Under the pieces are notes generated by a model. That model saw only the letters and a list, made by a program, of their open reading frames with translations. It had not been told where the DNA came from and did no database searches. A stretch of DNA of 64,000 nt from Bremerella sp. P1. GTDB taxonomy: Bacteria; Planctomycetota; Planctomycetia; Pirellulales; Pirellulaceae. Shown in pieces: positions 19,135 to 30,786 of this stretch. Each line of letters begins with the position of its first letter. Within the stretch, counting starts at the first letter, position 1. The translations under genes and the position numbers were made by a program. Where the stretch lies: NCBI RefSeq assembly GCF_028748185.1, contig NZ_CP118164.1:3931814-3995813 (forward strand). The letters run 5' to 3'.

Positions 19135-20601
19135 GTGCCGAATCTCCACTACTCACGATTCTCCTGGCAATTCTCGCTGAGATTGGTCTTGTTGGCGACG
19201 ATCCCAATTGCCGCGTGTTTTGCGTTCGTCTCATACAAGAAGCGGCAATTTGATCGTGAGTGGAAATCTGCCGAGTATCTGATGACGGAAACTGAGGCCG
19301 AGGTTAGCATTTGGGACTATGGGAGGAAACTATCGCATCCAACGATCCAATGGGACAAAATAGTCTACGGAGAATACTTCTCGACGGTCTACCACGTTCG
19401 ATTTTTTTTAATGGCGGTGGATCAAGAGGCATGGGATGCCGTCTGCGGGCTTTCGCAACTGAGATTTCTTCGTCTGTGGCATTGCCAAGAGGTCGAGATA
19501 GAGCCCGGTACTCTTGCCAAGTTGAATCATCTTGAGAGTTTATCTGTCACTTTTAGTGAACTTCCTGCAGGCGCAATGAAAGGCATAGATAAGGTGCCTG
19601 GGCTGCATAGTGTCGAACTGAATGAGATTGGACCCGCGGGGAACGACGCGGCTGATCACGTTTCACGAGCAGGTGAACTAAGATCATTGAATTTGAGTGA
19701 AATGCCCATTTCCGCGTCGGCGATCAGACGACTTTGCGAGTCTGATAGTCTCGAAGTGTTGAACTTAACGAATTGCGAAATCGACTTTTCGGAGATGGTT
19801 CCCTTTGCCAATACTCGCAGCCTGACGATTAATAAATCGACTATTTCGGCCGAGACACTGCACGCCATCTGTCGCTCGCCCAAGCTCAAACACCTGAATC
19901 TTAATGGATGTGATGTCGACTTCGATGGATTTCCCGGATTCGGAGAAATGGAACAATTGGTTGCCTTGGAACTCAATGGAGTTGCGGTAACCAACTCCCA
20001 TCTCCAGGGCATCACAAAGTTGAAGGACTTGAAGCACCTCAAGCTTGGAGAGACCGAAATTACCGATGCGACCTTGGTTGGTCTTTCTTCCTTGGAGCAT
20101 CTCCAAGAACTCGATCTGCATAACACAAAGGTAAGCGATACAGGCGTCCAGTTTCTGACGGAAATCTCCACGCTCGACAAGCTGGTCCTGCGAAGAACGG
20201 CGATATCCAATCAATCGCTTTACCTGCTCAGCAGTTTGAAAGACTTGGATGAGCTTGATGTTCGTTCGACTGCCATTACCGATGACGGCTTCTTGGCTCT
20301 TCAGGGAACAAAACTACAAGAGTTAGATATATCCGGCACCGAAACGACGGAACAAGCACTGCGAAACCTTGGACAGGCTCCTAAGTTGTCAGTCAATATT
20401 TCATGCACGAAAATGACAGATCTGAATGAGTGGCTTTATAAAACTAAAGGCGCCGGATCTTTTGGAACCCTCTATCCTCCCTATCAGGTTCAAATTCGGT
20501 CTGGCTGGTCGCTTCATCAACTCTATCGCGATGAACCGATTCCCTACTGCTATTCCGGAGATTGCTCCTGCCAGGAAAAGGATGACAAGGCCTCCGAATA
20601 A
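19135..20601 (+). CDS. Membrane-anchored leucine-rich-repeat protein
   Basis: 488 residues starting with GTG. A membrane helix (about 9-30, WQFSLRLVLLATIPIAACF) shows the planctomycete F-S-L-R signature. From about residue 100 to 420 there are leucine-rich repeats with spacing near 23-24 residues (for example LKDLKHLKLGETEITDATLV, LEHLQELDLHNTKVSDTGVQ, LKDLDELDVRSTAITDDGFL). The C terminus is Cys-rich (CYSGDCSCQEKD). Composition is more AT-rich than its neighbours. Probably exposed outside the cytoplasmic membrane and binding protein, but the partner is unknown. Confidence 0.8.
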   Translation: MPNLHYSRFSWQFSLRLVLLATIPIAACFAFVSYKKRQFDREWKSAEYLMTETEAEVSIWDYGRKLSHPTIQWDKIVYGEYFSTVYHVRFFLMAVDQEAWDAVCGLSQLRFLRLWHCQEVEIEPGTLAKLNHLESLSVTFSELPAGAMKGIDKVPGLHSVELNEIGPAGNDAADHVSRAGELRSLNLSEMPISASAIRRLCESDSLEVLNLTNCEIDFSEMVPFANTRSLTINKSTISAETLHAICRSPKLKHLNLNGCDVDFDGFPGFGEMEQLVALELNGVAVTNSHLQGITKLKDLKHLKLGETEITDATLVGLSSLEHLQELDLHNTKVSDTGVQFLTEISTLDKLVLRRTAISNQSLYLLSSLKDLDELDVRSTAITDDGFLALQGTKLQELDISGTETTEQALRNLGQAPKLSVNISCTKMTDLNEWLYKTKGAGSFGTLYPPYQVQIRSGWSLHQLYRDEPIPYCYSGDCSCQEKDDKASE

Positions 20602-20881
20602 TTGGCGAGGCATTTCTCGTAAGATGATCGCGAACCTTTTCTTTCCGCCGGTATCTCTCTAGCCAATAGGCCGACCACATGTGTTTGTCGGACTAATTCT
20701 TTTTCACTTTGCGATCAGTCCGCGCGCCGACGGCCCGTGACTGGAAGGATAGTACCCATGCTCTTGGATTACGGACGGTGACGTGTTTGGTCAGACCTGT
20801 TTCGGTTTGATCTGAAATCACTCGCGAAGCGTGTGTCGCGCTTCCCGTATGTCTGTAATGTTTAAGAAAGCATGGGTTGCT

Positions 20882-22096
20882 ATGAATTCTCGTAAGCAGC
20901 AAATGAAGCAATATGTAGACGAAATGCTCGTCTGCCATCAGCCGTGCGTGCGGCACCGCCGTGCGTATTGGAACTTGATTCCTGAGGTGCGTGCCAAGTC
21001 CGAGATTTTGAGCGTCGGATTTGATCCCGCCATCCGAAAGCCGGAGCATCTTCGCGTTTACATCCGGGCTCTCAGCTATATCGGCAAGTACCGCACGAAG
21101 TGGATTCGGCAGCCTGAGTCGTGGCGTCCCGAGAAGTTCCCGGCCGAGCCGACCAGCAATCGAGTTGCCCTGCGATCGTTGATGAAGCACTTGTTCGAAC
21201 GCTACCCCGTGCCAGACTTTCTGGCATATGCCTGGTTGCGTCCACATGCCAAGCGTTGGATCCACGACTTGTACGTGCACATGGCCGCTGGTTTTGGCGT
21301 GCGGCAATTCAGGGGGAAGCCTGGTATCGCGTTAACGCCAACGGCTGCCAAGTTCTTCGTCAAGGCACCAGCTCATCTGGCGCCGGTCGAAGCGATGCGG
21401 TGGGCTCAGATTCGTGGGTTTGGTGGCGGCAAGCCATTGGCCAACGAACTGGTGCGCAACACGCTCCTGAAAGAACCGACTCGTGACGAACGTTTCTGGG
21501 AGACGGTGATCCGCTTTCTCATTCGTGAGAAGCCGAACTACGTTCCCCACGCTTCGTCGCTTGTGGACTTCGTTGATCAACAGAAGTTTCAGCCTGCGGA
21601 GAAGGTCTGGGGACGTGGAGGTGGTCCACTTCCGCTGCAGCCAGAGTTCTCAATGAAAGGCCGAACGCTTCGTTCACTTCAGCGGCACATGAGCAACTGG
21701 CGGAAAGAAATGTTGCTCAAACGACCGTCCCTGGCCAAGCGTAACTATCATTGGGATGCCATCGAAGTACAGCCCATGGTGCATCAGGACGGTGATGTGA
21801 AGTGGCTCATTTTCGAGCTTTTGAACGATCGCGCGTTGATGTTGGAAGGAGCCGCGATGGACCACTGCGTCGCCGAATATGTCGATGAGTGTGCCCAGCG
21901 GAAGTCTTCGATCTGGTCGCTGAGGATCCATGCCAAGGGTTGCCCTAAACGCATGGTGACGATCGAGGTCGATCCAGAAAGGAAGGTGATCGTTCAGGCC
22001 AACGCGAAGAGCAACGAGGATCCAAGCCCCGCGGCCAAAGAGATCTTGCAGCGTTGGGCCGTGCGAGAAGGCTTGGAATACAGCTTGGACGAGTAG
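20882..22096 (+). CDS. PcfJ-like protein
   Basis: About 404 residues. The C-terminal part carries the PcfJ-type core LEGAAMDHCVAEYVDECAQR, then SIWSLRIHAKG and RMVTIEVDPERKVIVQ, with a conserved His-Cys pair near residue 340. PcfJ-like proteins are named from conjugative plasmids, but here no conjugation genes are near and the chromosomal version is of unknown function. The N-terminal half is basic and helical. Start uncertain: ATGs at 20849, 20858 and 20882 and a GTG at 20831 are all in frame; AAGAAAG is upstream of the last ATG. Confidence 0.75.
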   Translation: MNSRKQQMKQYVDEMLVCHQPCVRHRRAYWNLIPEVRAKSEILSVGFDPAIRKPEHLRVYIRALSYIGKYRTKWIRQPESWRPEKFPAEPTSNRVALRSLMKHLFERYPVPDFLAYAWLRPHAKRWIHDLYVHMAAGFGVRQFRGKPGIALTPTAAKFFVKAPAHLAPVEAMRWAQIRGFGGGKPLANELVRNTLLKEPTRDERFWETVIRFLIREKPNYVPHASSLVDFVDQQKFQPAEKVWGRGGGPLPLQPEFSMKGRTLRSLQRHMSNWRKEMLLKRPSLAKRNYHWDAIEVQPMVHQDGDVKWLIFELLNDRALMLEGAAMDHCVAEYVDECAQRKSSIWSLRIHAKGCPKRMVTIEVDPERKVIVQANAKSNEDPSPAAKEILQRWAVREGLEYSLDE

Positions 22097-22129
22097 AACT
22101 GCCTGCACCTCATTCAGGTGCAGGCAGTT
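22097..22129. terminator. Shared convergent terminator hairpin
   Basis: AACTGCCTGCACCT (22097-22110) pairs with AGGTGCAGGCAGTT (22116-22129). The stop codon of the minus-strand BNR gene lies inside the hairpin. It serves the PcfJ-like gene (plus) and probably also the convergent one. Confidence 0.85.
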
Positions 22130-23108
22130 TAATTTTGGCCAGGTAGATGCGTGTCTTCCCTTCATGGGAAGAGTAGTAGCTCATCCAAAGCATGTCATCG
22201 TGCAGGACAAATCCTGGGTAACTTGTATCGCCGCCTGAAGGCAACACGGCCAACTCACTGAGTTCCGCTGTGTTGGGATCAAGCTGCCAGAGTACCGTTT
22301 TGGCAGGCCCATTCAGGCGACGTCCCGCGACGATGTGTCCCCCATCGGGTAGTTGCTTCAGAGCCGGTCCGCCGATGTATTGTCCCAGTGATTTCCACTG
22401 CCAATCGGTATAAGGGGGAACAGAAGTACCAAGTTGGGCGTCCCTAGGATCGCCATCGCGGCGAACAACACATAACGCTGTGCCGTCGGCATGAAAGACA
22501 AGACTAGCTTCGTTTGAAAACCCATCGATCGAGAATGGCTTGCCTAGTTTTTCGAAACTGCGTCCGTCTTCGCTAACGAATAGCTGTGTTTCGCGCGGCT
22601 GAACCGTGTGATAGCCGACTCCGTACGCTTTGCCTTCGTGCCAGGTGATTCGCCAAATCCAATAGTCAGGCGGACCAATGGCGATGGGATCGCTCCAGTT
22701 GGTGCCATCGTCTGAATACCAGATCATCGATTGATGGCGAGCTTCGGCCGGTTGATGCAGGGCGCCTGCTCCACAGAGCATCAGTTTTCCGTCCGGTGTG
22801 CGGGTAATCTTGGCGTCCCGGAGATCGGCCTTTGGAGATGTCAGCCGGGCTACCGATTGCCACACGTTCCCATCGTGTGACTTTAGAACCTGCAGAGCAC
22901 CATCGGGCGAGACGTGCGCTTTGCCTTCGCGAAAAACACAGAACCAATTCTCTTGGAAACGGATGAGGTCGGTGAATGCCGAATGCGGCGCGTCGTCGGA
23001 AATCATCTCTACGCTGATGATCTCAGCCTTGGGGCGTTCTTCTGCGACGAGTGACGTAGCTGTAGCCATGAACAAGAGACATGACATAGGCAAGAGAAGG
23101 CGAAGCAT
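22110..23108 (-). CDS. Secreted BNR/Asp-box (sialidase-fold) protein
   Basis: 332 residues with signal peptide (LLLPMSCLLFMATATSLVAE). At least three Asp-boxes (S-x-D-G-x-x-W) are visible: SHDGNVW, SDDGTNW and SEDGRSF, marking a six-bladed sialidase-like beta-propeller. An arginine in TRTPDGKL/FREGKAH regions could belong to the Arg triad, but I cannot confirm all sialidase catalytic residues. Likely an exported glycan-acting or glycan-binding propeller. The ATG at 23108 begins the signal peptide directly; a longer in-frame start at 23120 is less likely. Confidence 0.8.
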   Translation of the reverse strand: MLRLLLPMSCLLFMATATSLVAEERPKAEIISVEMISDDAPHSAFTDLIRFQENWFCVFREGKAHVSPDGALQVLKSHDGNVWQSVARLTSPKADLRDAKITRTPDGKLMLCGAGALHQPAEARHQSMIWYSDDGTNWSDPIAIGPPDYWIWRITWHEGKAYGVGYHTVQPRETQLFVSEDGRSFEKLGKPFSIDGFSNEASLVFHADGTALCVVRRDGDPRDAQLGTSVPPYTDWQWKSLGQYIGGPALKQLPDGGHIVAGRRLNGPAKTVLWQLDPNTAELSELAVLPSGGDTSYPGFVLHDDMLWMSYYSSHEGKTRIYLAKIKLPAPE

Positions 23109-23189
23109 GACCGATTCCAATCACGAAGAGGGCAGGGGGATTCAGGCGGGAAGGGAAATCCCTAGGCTAAACCATTCGTGACTTGGAGG

Positions 23190-23228
23190 GAAATAAAAAA
23201 CGCCGATCTGAAATTTCAGATCGGCGTT
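23190..23228 (-). terminator. Strong rho-independent terminator after ppdK
   Basis: AACGCCGATCTGAAA and its reverse complement form an uninterrupted 30-base palindrome (23199-23228); on the minus strand it is followed by TTTTTTATTT. Confidence 0.93.
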
Positions 23229-23269
23229 CTTCTATTCAATCGTCAAGCAAGGCGTGCTCGCAGGTCGGC

Positions 23270-25939
<2,670 letters not shown>

Positions 25940-26287
25940 GTTTGGAAACCTTTGAATGTCGCAAACGCTGGAGTGTTGTTCGGTAAGGGGTGTCCCTTCG
26001 GCGGCAACTCGCAGGGTCTTCCCGCCAGTTATGTACAGAAGGGCCGCATTTCATGCGAATATAAGCAGGAAAGTTTACTTGAGAATGCAAGCAAGCGTCA
26101 ACCAGCCCTCATCTTACGCCGTTTAGCAAATCGGGATTTTCGGAATCATCCCGATTTGGGCTCACAAGCCGTTTGGCGCATCGCAGCAGAAACAAGACAA
26201 TGGATCCCAGAGGGCAGGGCGTTACGATTCTGTTAAGATGCCTCCCCGCCATGGCTTGGAACCAACTGAAAGCGACAGCGAACCTCC
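25940..26287. other. Divergent intergenic region ppdK / CPBP protease
   Basis: 348 bases holding the 5' regions of two divergent genes. Apart from the candidate ppdK promoter I see no gene, repeat or riboswitch-like structure. Confidence 0.5.
26072..26101 (-). promoter_or_regulatory. Candidate sigma-70-type promoter for ppdK
   Basis: On the minus strand TTGACG (26096-26101) is followed after 18 bases by TAAACT (26072-26077). Transcription would begin near 26065 and leave a leader of about 125 bases. Read by eye, not tested. Confidence 0.4.
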
Positions 26288-26968
26288 GTGTTTGACGACG
26301 AAGACGACTACGACTACGAAGATCCTTTTGGCCCGGAAATGACCGCTCGGGAGCGAGCCGAGGGGTTTATTCGCACTGCGGTCCTTTTTGAGTCGGCGCT
26401 GGCGTTTGTGGCCGTAGGGCTGGGGTGGCTGGTCGATGTGGCCCCCTGGATCAGTGCCAGTTGGGATACCGGAAGTGCCGCGGCAGTCCTCGGGGCAATC
26501 GGGCTGGGGGCCCTGGCGACGCTACCACTGTTGGCCGCATTCATGGCCTTGCAGTACGTCAACATCCAGTCGATCAACGATCTTCAAGATTATATGGACC
26601 GCCAGATCGTTCCGTTATTTCGAGAAGCGACGCTGCTTGAACTGGGTATGATTAGCTTGGCGGCAGGGCTTGGGGAAGAAGCGCTCTTCCGCGGAGTCAT
26701 TCAGACCTACCTTCACGAGCTGATGGGGCCAGGTGCAGGACCTGCCGTGCCGATTCTACTGACCAGCCTGATGTTTGGCCTGGTGCACTATGTGACCAGG
26801 GAATACTTCATCATTAGTGCCGTCATGGGAGCCTACCTAGGGCTTTGGTTCTACTACACCGGTGATATCATCGTCCCAATCGTCATCCATACGCTTTATG
26901 ACTGGTTTGCCCTGGCGTACATGAAAAAGTACGCACCAGAACTGGATGAAGTAGGCTCCGCGGACTGA
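26288..26968 (+). CDS. CPBP family intramembrane metalloprotease
   Basis: 226 residues beginning with GTG. After an Asp/Glu/Tyr-rich N terminus (FDDEDDYDYEDPF) there are about six transmembrane helices. The CPBP/Abi motifs are present: EExxxR in LGEEALFRGVIQT near residue 130, FxxxH in MFGLVHYVT, and an HxxxD-like HTLYDW near the end. These proteases cleave within or next to membranes (CAAX-type or bacteriocin self-immunity relatives). The stop codon directly abuts the stop of the convergent carA. Substrate unknown. Confidence 0.87.
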   Translation: MFDDEDDYDYEDPFGPEMTARERAEGFIRTAVLFESALAFVAVGLGWLVDVAPWISASWDTGSAAAVLGAIGLGALATLPLLAAFMALQYVNIQSINDLQDYMDRQIVPLFREATLLELGMISLAAGLGEEALFRGVIQTYLHELMGPGAGPAVPILLTSLMFGLVHYVTREYFIISAVMGAYLGLWFYYTGDIIVPIVIHTLYDWFALAYMKKYAPELDEVGSAD

Positions 26969-28123
26969 CTAGGCGGTTGCAGCACCCTTGCGTTCGTCCA
27001 TAGCTTCGCGGAAGCGGAGAAACAGGTATTCGCTATCATGCGGACCTGCGGACGCTTCTGGGTGATACTGAACGCTGAATGCTGGCAGCTCTTTGTGCTT
27101 CACCCCGGCGACGGTGTTGTCGTTTAGATTGCGGTGGGTAATTTCCAGGCAATCGGGAAGCGTGTTTTCCTCAACAGCGAAGCCGTGGTTCTGCGAGGTG
27201 ATTTCGACCTTGTCGGTTTCCAGGTCGAGCACCGGCTGATTCGCACCCCGGTGGCCGAACTTCAACTTGAAGGTCTTGGCACCGCAGGCCAGTGACAGCA
27301 GTTGATGTCCCAGGCAGATGCCGAAAATAGGCTTCTTGCCCAAAAGGCCCTGAATCGTTTCGACTGGGCCAGTCAATGGCTCAGGGTCGCCAGGACCGTT
27401 GGAGAGAAAGATGCCATCGGGATCGTGGCTGAGAACTTCTTCGGCCGATGCGGTCCCAGGAAGCACGGTGACCTTGCAGCCCAGATCACGCAGGTGCCGG
27501 GGAATATTCCACTTCATGCCGTAGTCGAGTGCCACTACGTGCAAGTCTTGCTCTTTGCGACTGGTGAGGGCACGGTTGCGATCTCCCATCTTGATCCAGG
27601 GGCTGAGGTCTTCTTCCCACATCTTTTGCTGCTCGGGAAGGACTTCCTGGACGAGATTACGACCGACTAGCCCGGCGCTGGCTTTTGCTTTCTCGACGAG
27701 CGAAGCATCATCCAGATCTACGCTGGAAAGCACTGCTTTCATCGAGCCGTGAGATCGAAGCCGACGTACGAGAGCACGCGTATCGATATTGGCCATGCCC
27801 ACGACATTGTTTTTCTTCAGGAATTCGTCGAGCGATCCTTCCGAGCGGAAGTTGCTGACGGTGCGGCTCGCTTCGCGGACGATGAAGCCTGCCATGTGAA
27901 TCTTGGCACTTTCCATGTCTTCCGCATTGACTCCATAGTTGCCAATCTGCGGATAGGTCATGGTCAGGATTTGACCGCGATAGCTCGGGTCGGTCAGGAT
28001 CTCCTGATAGCCTGTCATCGAGGTATTAAAACAGGCTTCGCCAGCGACTTCGCCGATGGCTCCGAATGCGGTGCCAGTGAATACGGTTCCATCTTCCAGA
28101 GCAAGTTTGGCGGGCTGCGACAT
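26969..28123 (-). CDS. carA: Carbamoyl-phosphate synthase small subunit
   Basis: 384 residues; glutamine amidotransferase subunit that feeds ammonia to CarB for arginine and pyrimidine synthesis. N-terminal CPSase small-chain domain is followed by class I GATase: ILSNGPGDPEP, FGICLGHQLLSLACG with the nucleophilic Cys near residue 267, and FSVQYHPEASAGP with the His/Glu of the triad. carB is not in the window, so the two subunits are unlinked here or lie elsewhere. Complete and apparently functional. Confidence 0.96.
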   Translation of the reverse strand: MSQPAKLALEDGTVFTGTAFGAIGEVAGEACFNTSMTGYQEILTDPSYRGQILTMTYPQIGNYGVNAEDMESAKIHMAGFIVREASRTVSNFRSEGSLDEFLKKNNVVGMANIDTRALVRRLRSHGSMKAVLSSVDLDDASLVEKAKASAGLVGRNLVQEVLPEQQKMWEEDLSPWIKMGDRNRALTSRKEQDLHVVALDYGMKWNIPRHLRDLGCKVTVLPGTASAEEVLSHDPDGIFLSNGPGDPEPLTGPVETIQGLLGKKPIFGICLGHQLLSLACGAKTFKLKFGHRGANQPVLDLETDKVEITSQNHGFAVEENTLPDCLEITHRNLNDNTVAGVKHKELPAFSVQYHPEASAGPHDSEYLFLRFREAMDERKGAATA

Positions 28124-28285
28124 GTCGACTCTTATTCTTTTTTCTGGGTTCGCGGGGGACGACCAAGGACATTTTCGAGAAGGAAACTGAGCCGCTCGTT
28201 GACGCGACTAAAGTCTTCCCGAAGATGGGCCCGATACCAAGGAGTACGGCTGTGGGTCTCCAAGCGAAAGTTTGGACAGCCTTTG

Positions 28286-28326
28286 GGAAAGCACTTGTTT
28301 CGGCGAGCAGGTGCTTTCCTTTTTTT
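28286..28326 (+). terminator. Orphan plus-strand rho-independent terminator
   Basis: GGAAAGCAC (28286-28294) pairs with GTGCTTTCC (28311-28319), then seven T. Both neighbouring genes are on the minus strand, so the transcript it ends is unknown. Confidence 0.7.
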
Positions 28327-28364
28327 ACGTAGGTGTAGACCCTGGCTGTGGGCAAATTTCCGCT

Positions 28365-28370
28365 ATTATA
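28365..28370 (-). promoter_or_regulatory. Candidate -10 box upstream of carA
   Basis: A perfect TATAAT on the minus strand. The best -35 sequence 16-17 bases upstream (TGTACG/CTGTAC) is weak. It would start a transcript near 28358, about 235 bases before carA. Confidence 0.35.
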
Positions 28371-28440
28371 GGCCCAGAAACTCTTCCGTACAGGGGCTAG
28401 AGTCATGCTCTGGGGGATTCCGTAGTTTGCTACGGGAGAT

Positions 28441-28860
28441 TTATCTCGGCGAAGACCGCCAAAGTTGGAAAAAGGCCCGCTGCTCGTCCACAGAGGCGGG
28501 CTCGATCTCAGAACTGGTTGCGAACGTTTCTACCAAGTGTTCTTCTTCCGCCGCACGGCCAATTTCATTTTGGTAGGCGACCATGCCTCTTCCCATATCG
28601 CGGCACATATTGGACGGATAGACGTTTTCGCAAGCGCCAAAGCAACGAGGCCGCCACCCAGAGGGCTCTAACTCCTCGCGAATCAGACACAGGGCATCGA
28701 AGTAATTCCAATCTGAAGCCTGAAATTTACCCATCGGGCATTCCAGCGTAAGGACGCAGCGGCGTGGATCGTCTTCGCCTGAGGATAGCAAGAACTTGCC
28801 CACACACGGTTCTTGCGATTGGTGGACAAGTTCGATCTCGAACTGCTTCGGATCAGTCAC
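28441..28860 (-). CDS. Conserved-looking hypothetical protein behind the aminotransferase
   Basis: 139 residues starting with GTG, only 9 bases after the aminotransferase stop and thus probably cotranscribed. Composition and codon use look coding. It has a middle region rich in Cys and aromatic residues (WRPRCFGACENVYPSNMCRD, about residues 70-90) that could bind metal or form disulfides, and no signal peptide or membrane helix. I do not recognise the family. Confidence 0.6.
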   Translation of the reverse strand: MTDPKQFEIELVHQSQEPCVGKFLLSSGEDDPRRCVLTLECPMGKFQASDWNYFDALCLIREELEPSGWRPRCFGACENVYPSNMCRDMGRGMVAYQNEIGRAAEEEHLVETFATSSEIEPASVDEQRAFFQLWRSSPR

Positions 28861-28869
28861 AGGACAAAC

Positions 28870-30120
28870 CTAGGCTGTGATGGACTCGGCTTCGGCCTCT
28901 TTCAGGCAGCCCTTGATCTGACGGACAGCTTGGCGAAGTCGGTTTTCATTCTCAACCAGGCTAAGTCGCAGATAGCCTTCGCCACTTGGTCCGAAACCAC
29001 TACCGGGACTGACAGCAACGTCCCCTTTTTCGAGCAGCATCATAGCAAAATCCATCGTGCTCATGCGTTTTTGCCATTCGTCCGGGATTTTTGCCCAGAC
29101 AAACATGCCAGCACGGGGCGGTGTAACATCCCAGCCAAGTCGAACCAAGCCATCGACCAGGGCGTCTCGGCGGCTTTGATAGATCTGGCTTTGAGCTTCG
29201 ACAGCGGCATCGCCTTCGCGTAGGGCGATGATCGAGGCAATTTGGATAGCTTGGAACATGCCGTAGTCGTAGTAGCCCTTGATGGTGCCCAGACCGCGGA
29301 TCATCTCTTTATTGCCAGCACAATATCCGACGCGCCAGCCAGCCATGTTGTAGCCTTTGCTCATCGTGGTGAATTCAACACCCACGTCGCTGGCACCTGG
29401 GGCCGAGAGAAAGCTAGGAGGCTTGTAGCCATCGAACGCGACATCGGCGTAGGCGAAGTCGCTGATCACCATCAGGCCGTACTTCTTGGCAATCTTCACC
29501 ACGTCCACAAAGAACTCAGGCTCAACGGTGACCGTCGAGGGATTATGTGGATAGCAAATGATCAGAAGCTTGGGCTTCGGATAGAGGTGCTCGCAGGTAT
29601 AAGCGATGTTCGAGAGGAACTTCTCGCTGTTGGCAACGTCCAGGGAAATGACATTTCCCGATGCCAACGCAACAGCGTAAGTATGTACGGGGAAGTAGGG
29701 TGCCGGGACAATTGCCGTATCGCCAGGCCCCATCATGGCCAGGCACATATGGGAAAAGCCTTCCTTAGACCCCAAGCAGACCATCACTTCCGATTCCGGA
29801 TCCAACCGAACGCCATACTTCTTGAGGTATTTCGCGGCGACTTCTCGGCGCAAGTTGCGAATACCATTGGACTTGCTATATCCGTGGTTGCGAACATCCT
29901 TGACCGCTTCGCACATCTTATCCATGACGTAGTCGGCGGGCGGGTCGGACGGATTACCCATGCCCATATCGATCACGTCGTTTCCGGCGACCCGCTTTTC
30001 ATACAGCAAGGCGTTGATTCGCCCAAACATGTACGGAGGTAGGCGATAGACACGCTGCGCGAACTGAACCTCGAACGGAGGATCTTGTTGGTCGTCGTTG
30101 GTATGAGCGGAATCGGACAT
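28870..30120 (-). CDS. Class I/II aminotransferase (AlaC / LL-DAP aminotransferase-like)
   Basis: 416 residues, PLP-dependent fold type I. Landmarks: [18 protein letters not shown], the substrate loop [46 protein letters not shown] with the PLP-binding Asp/Tyr, and the Schiff-base Lys in [15 protein letters not shown] near residue 250. Closest in layout to alanine or LL-diaminopimelate aminotransferases of the MalY/AlaC group; which substrate it uses cannot be decided by eye. The ATG at 30120 is chosen; the frame is open 33 codons further but that part looks non-coding. It leads an operon with the gene at 28441. Confidence 0.9.
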   Translation of the reverse strand: MSDSAHTNDDQQDPPFEVQFAQRVYRLPPYMFGRINALLYEKRVAGNDVIDMGMGNPSDPPADYVMDKMCEAVKDVRNHGYSKSNGIRNLRREVAAKYLKKYGVRLDPESEVMVCLGSKEGFSHMCLAMMGPGDTAIVPAPYFPVHTYAVALASGNVISLDVANSEKFLSNIAYTCEHLYPKPKLLIICYPHNPSTVTVEPEFFVDVVKIAKKYGLMVISDFAYADVAFDGYKPPSFLSAPGASDVGVEFTTMSKGYNMAGWRVGYCAGNKEMIRGLGTIKGYYDYGMFQAIQIASIIALREGDAAVEAQSQIYQSRRDALVDGLVRLGWDVTPPRAGMFVWAKIPDEWQKRMSTMDFAMMLLEKGDVAVSPGSGFGPSGEGYLRLSLVENENRLRQAVRQIKGCLKEAEAESITA

Positions 30121-30321
30121 AGATGTCGTGTTTCGGCAAAGTGGTGGAAGGTTAAATTTGCCAGAATTCGCATGAGGAACCGGCACGCTTATTCTAAAAT
30201 CGTCAAGCGACCAAGCCAAGGCGAGACGTGCTCTCGTTGGGACAGGTTGCCCACATTGGACAACGGAAAGTGAGAAGAGTTCACGGTTTGAGGTCAGAAT
30301 CTAAGCCCGCAGGAGGTAGCG

Positions 30322-30786
30322 ATGGAAAACTACTCGGCGAACGTACATTGGGAACGTGGGGATCAAAACTTTCTCGACAAGAAATATCGTCGGGGTCATA
30401 CGTGGAAATTTGATGGAGGAACAGAGATCGCGGCATCCTCTTCGCCCCACGTTCTACCCCCGCCCATGTCCGATCCACGCTGCGTCGATCCAGAAGAGGC
30501 CTTCGTGGCGGCCCTTGCAAGCTGTCACATGCTGTGGTTCTTGGCCATGGCAGCAAAGCATCAGTGGTTGGTCGACAGCTACGACGATAAGCCAACCGGT
30601 AAGATGGACAAGAACAAGGAGGGGAGGACAGCCATGTCAGTGGTCACGCTTCGGCCTAAAGTCGTTTTTGGCGGGGAAAGCCAGCCGACGGCTGATGAGA
30701 TCAGCACATTGCACAAGGAGGCTCACGAACTGTGCTTCATCGCCAATTCCGTGAAATCCGAGATTCGTATCGCGCCAAGAGTCTAG
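30322..30786 (+). CDS. OsmC/Ohr family peroxiredoxin-like protein
   Basis: 154 residues. OsmC-type fold with the first reactive-Cys segment FVAALASCHMLWFLAMAA near residue 70 and a second ELCFIANSVKS near the C terminus where the usual second Cys is found. These enzymes reduce organic hydroperoxides by dithiol chemistry. AGGAGG lies 7 bases before the ATG. The last codons overlap the convergent protease gene by 4 bases. Confidence 0.88.
   Translation: MENYSANVHWERGDQNFLDKKYRRGHTWKFDGGTEIAASSSPHVLPPPMSDPRCVDPEEAFVAALASCHMLWFLAMAAKHQWLVDSYDDKPTGKMDKNKEGRTAMSVVTLRPKVVFGGESQPTADEISTLHKEAHELCFIANSVKSEIRIAPRV

Larger units (their letters stand above)
28124..28440. other. carA upstream region: orphan terminator, promoter, possible tiny ORF
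   Basis: 317 bases without a secure gene. They hold a plus-strand intrinsic terminator (28286-28326), a minus-strand TATAAT (28365-28370), and a minus-strand frame without a usual start but with natural-looking composition (ending at 28139, reading WYRAHLREDFSRVNERLSFL just before its C terminus). A TTG near 28262 could start it, giving about 43 residues. Confidence 0.4.

Noticed and set aside
28026-28406. A 126-codon minus-strand frame overlapping the carA start
   Set aside because: Its second half overlaps carA in another frame and is Arg/Ser-rich shadow sequence.
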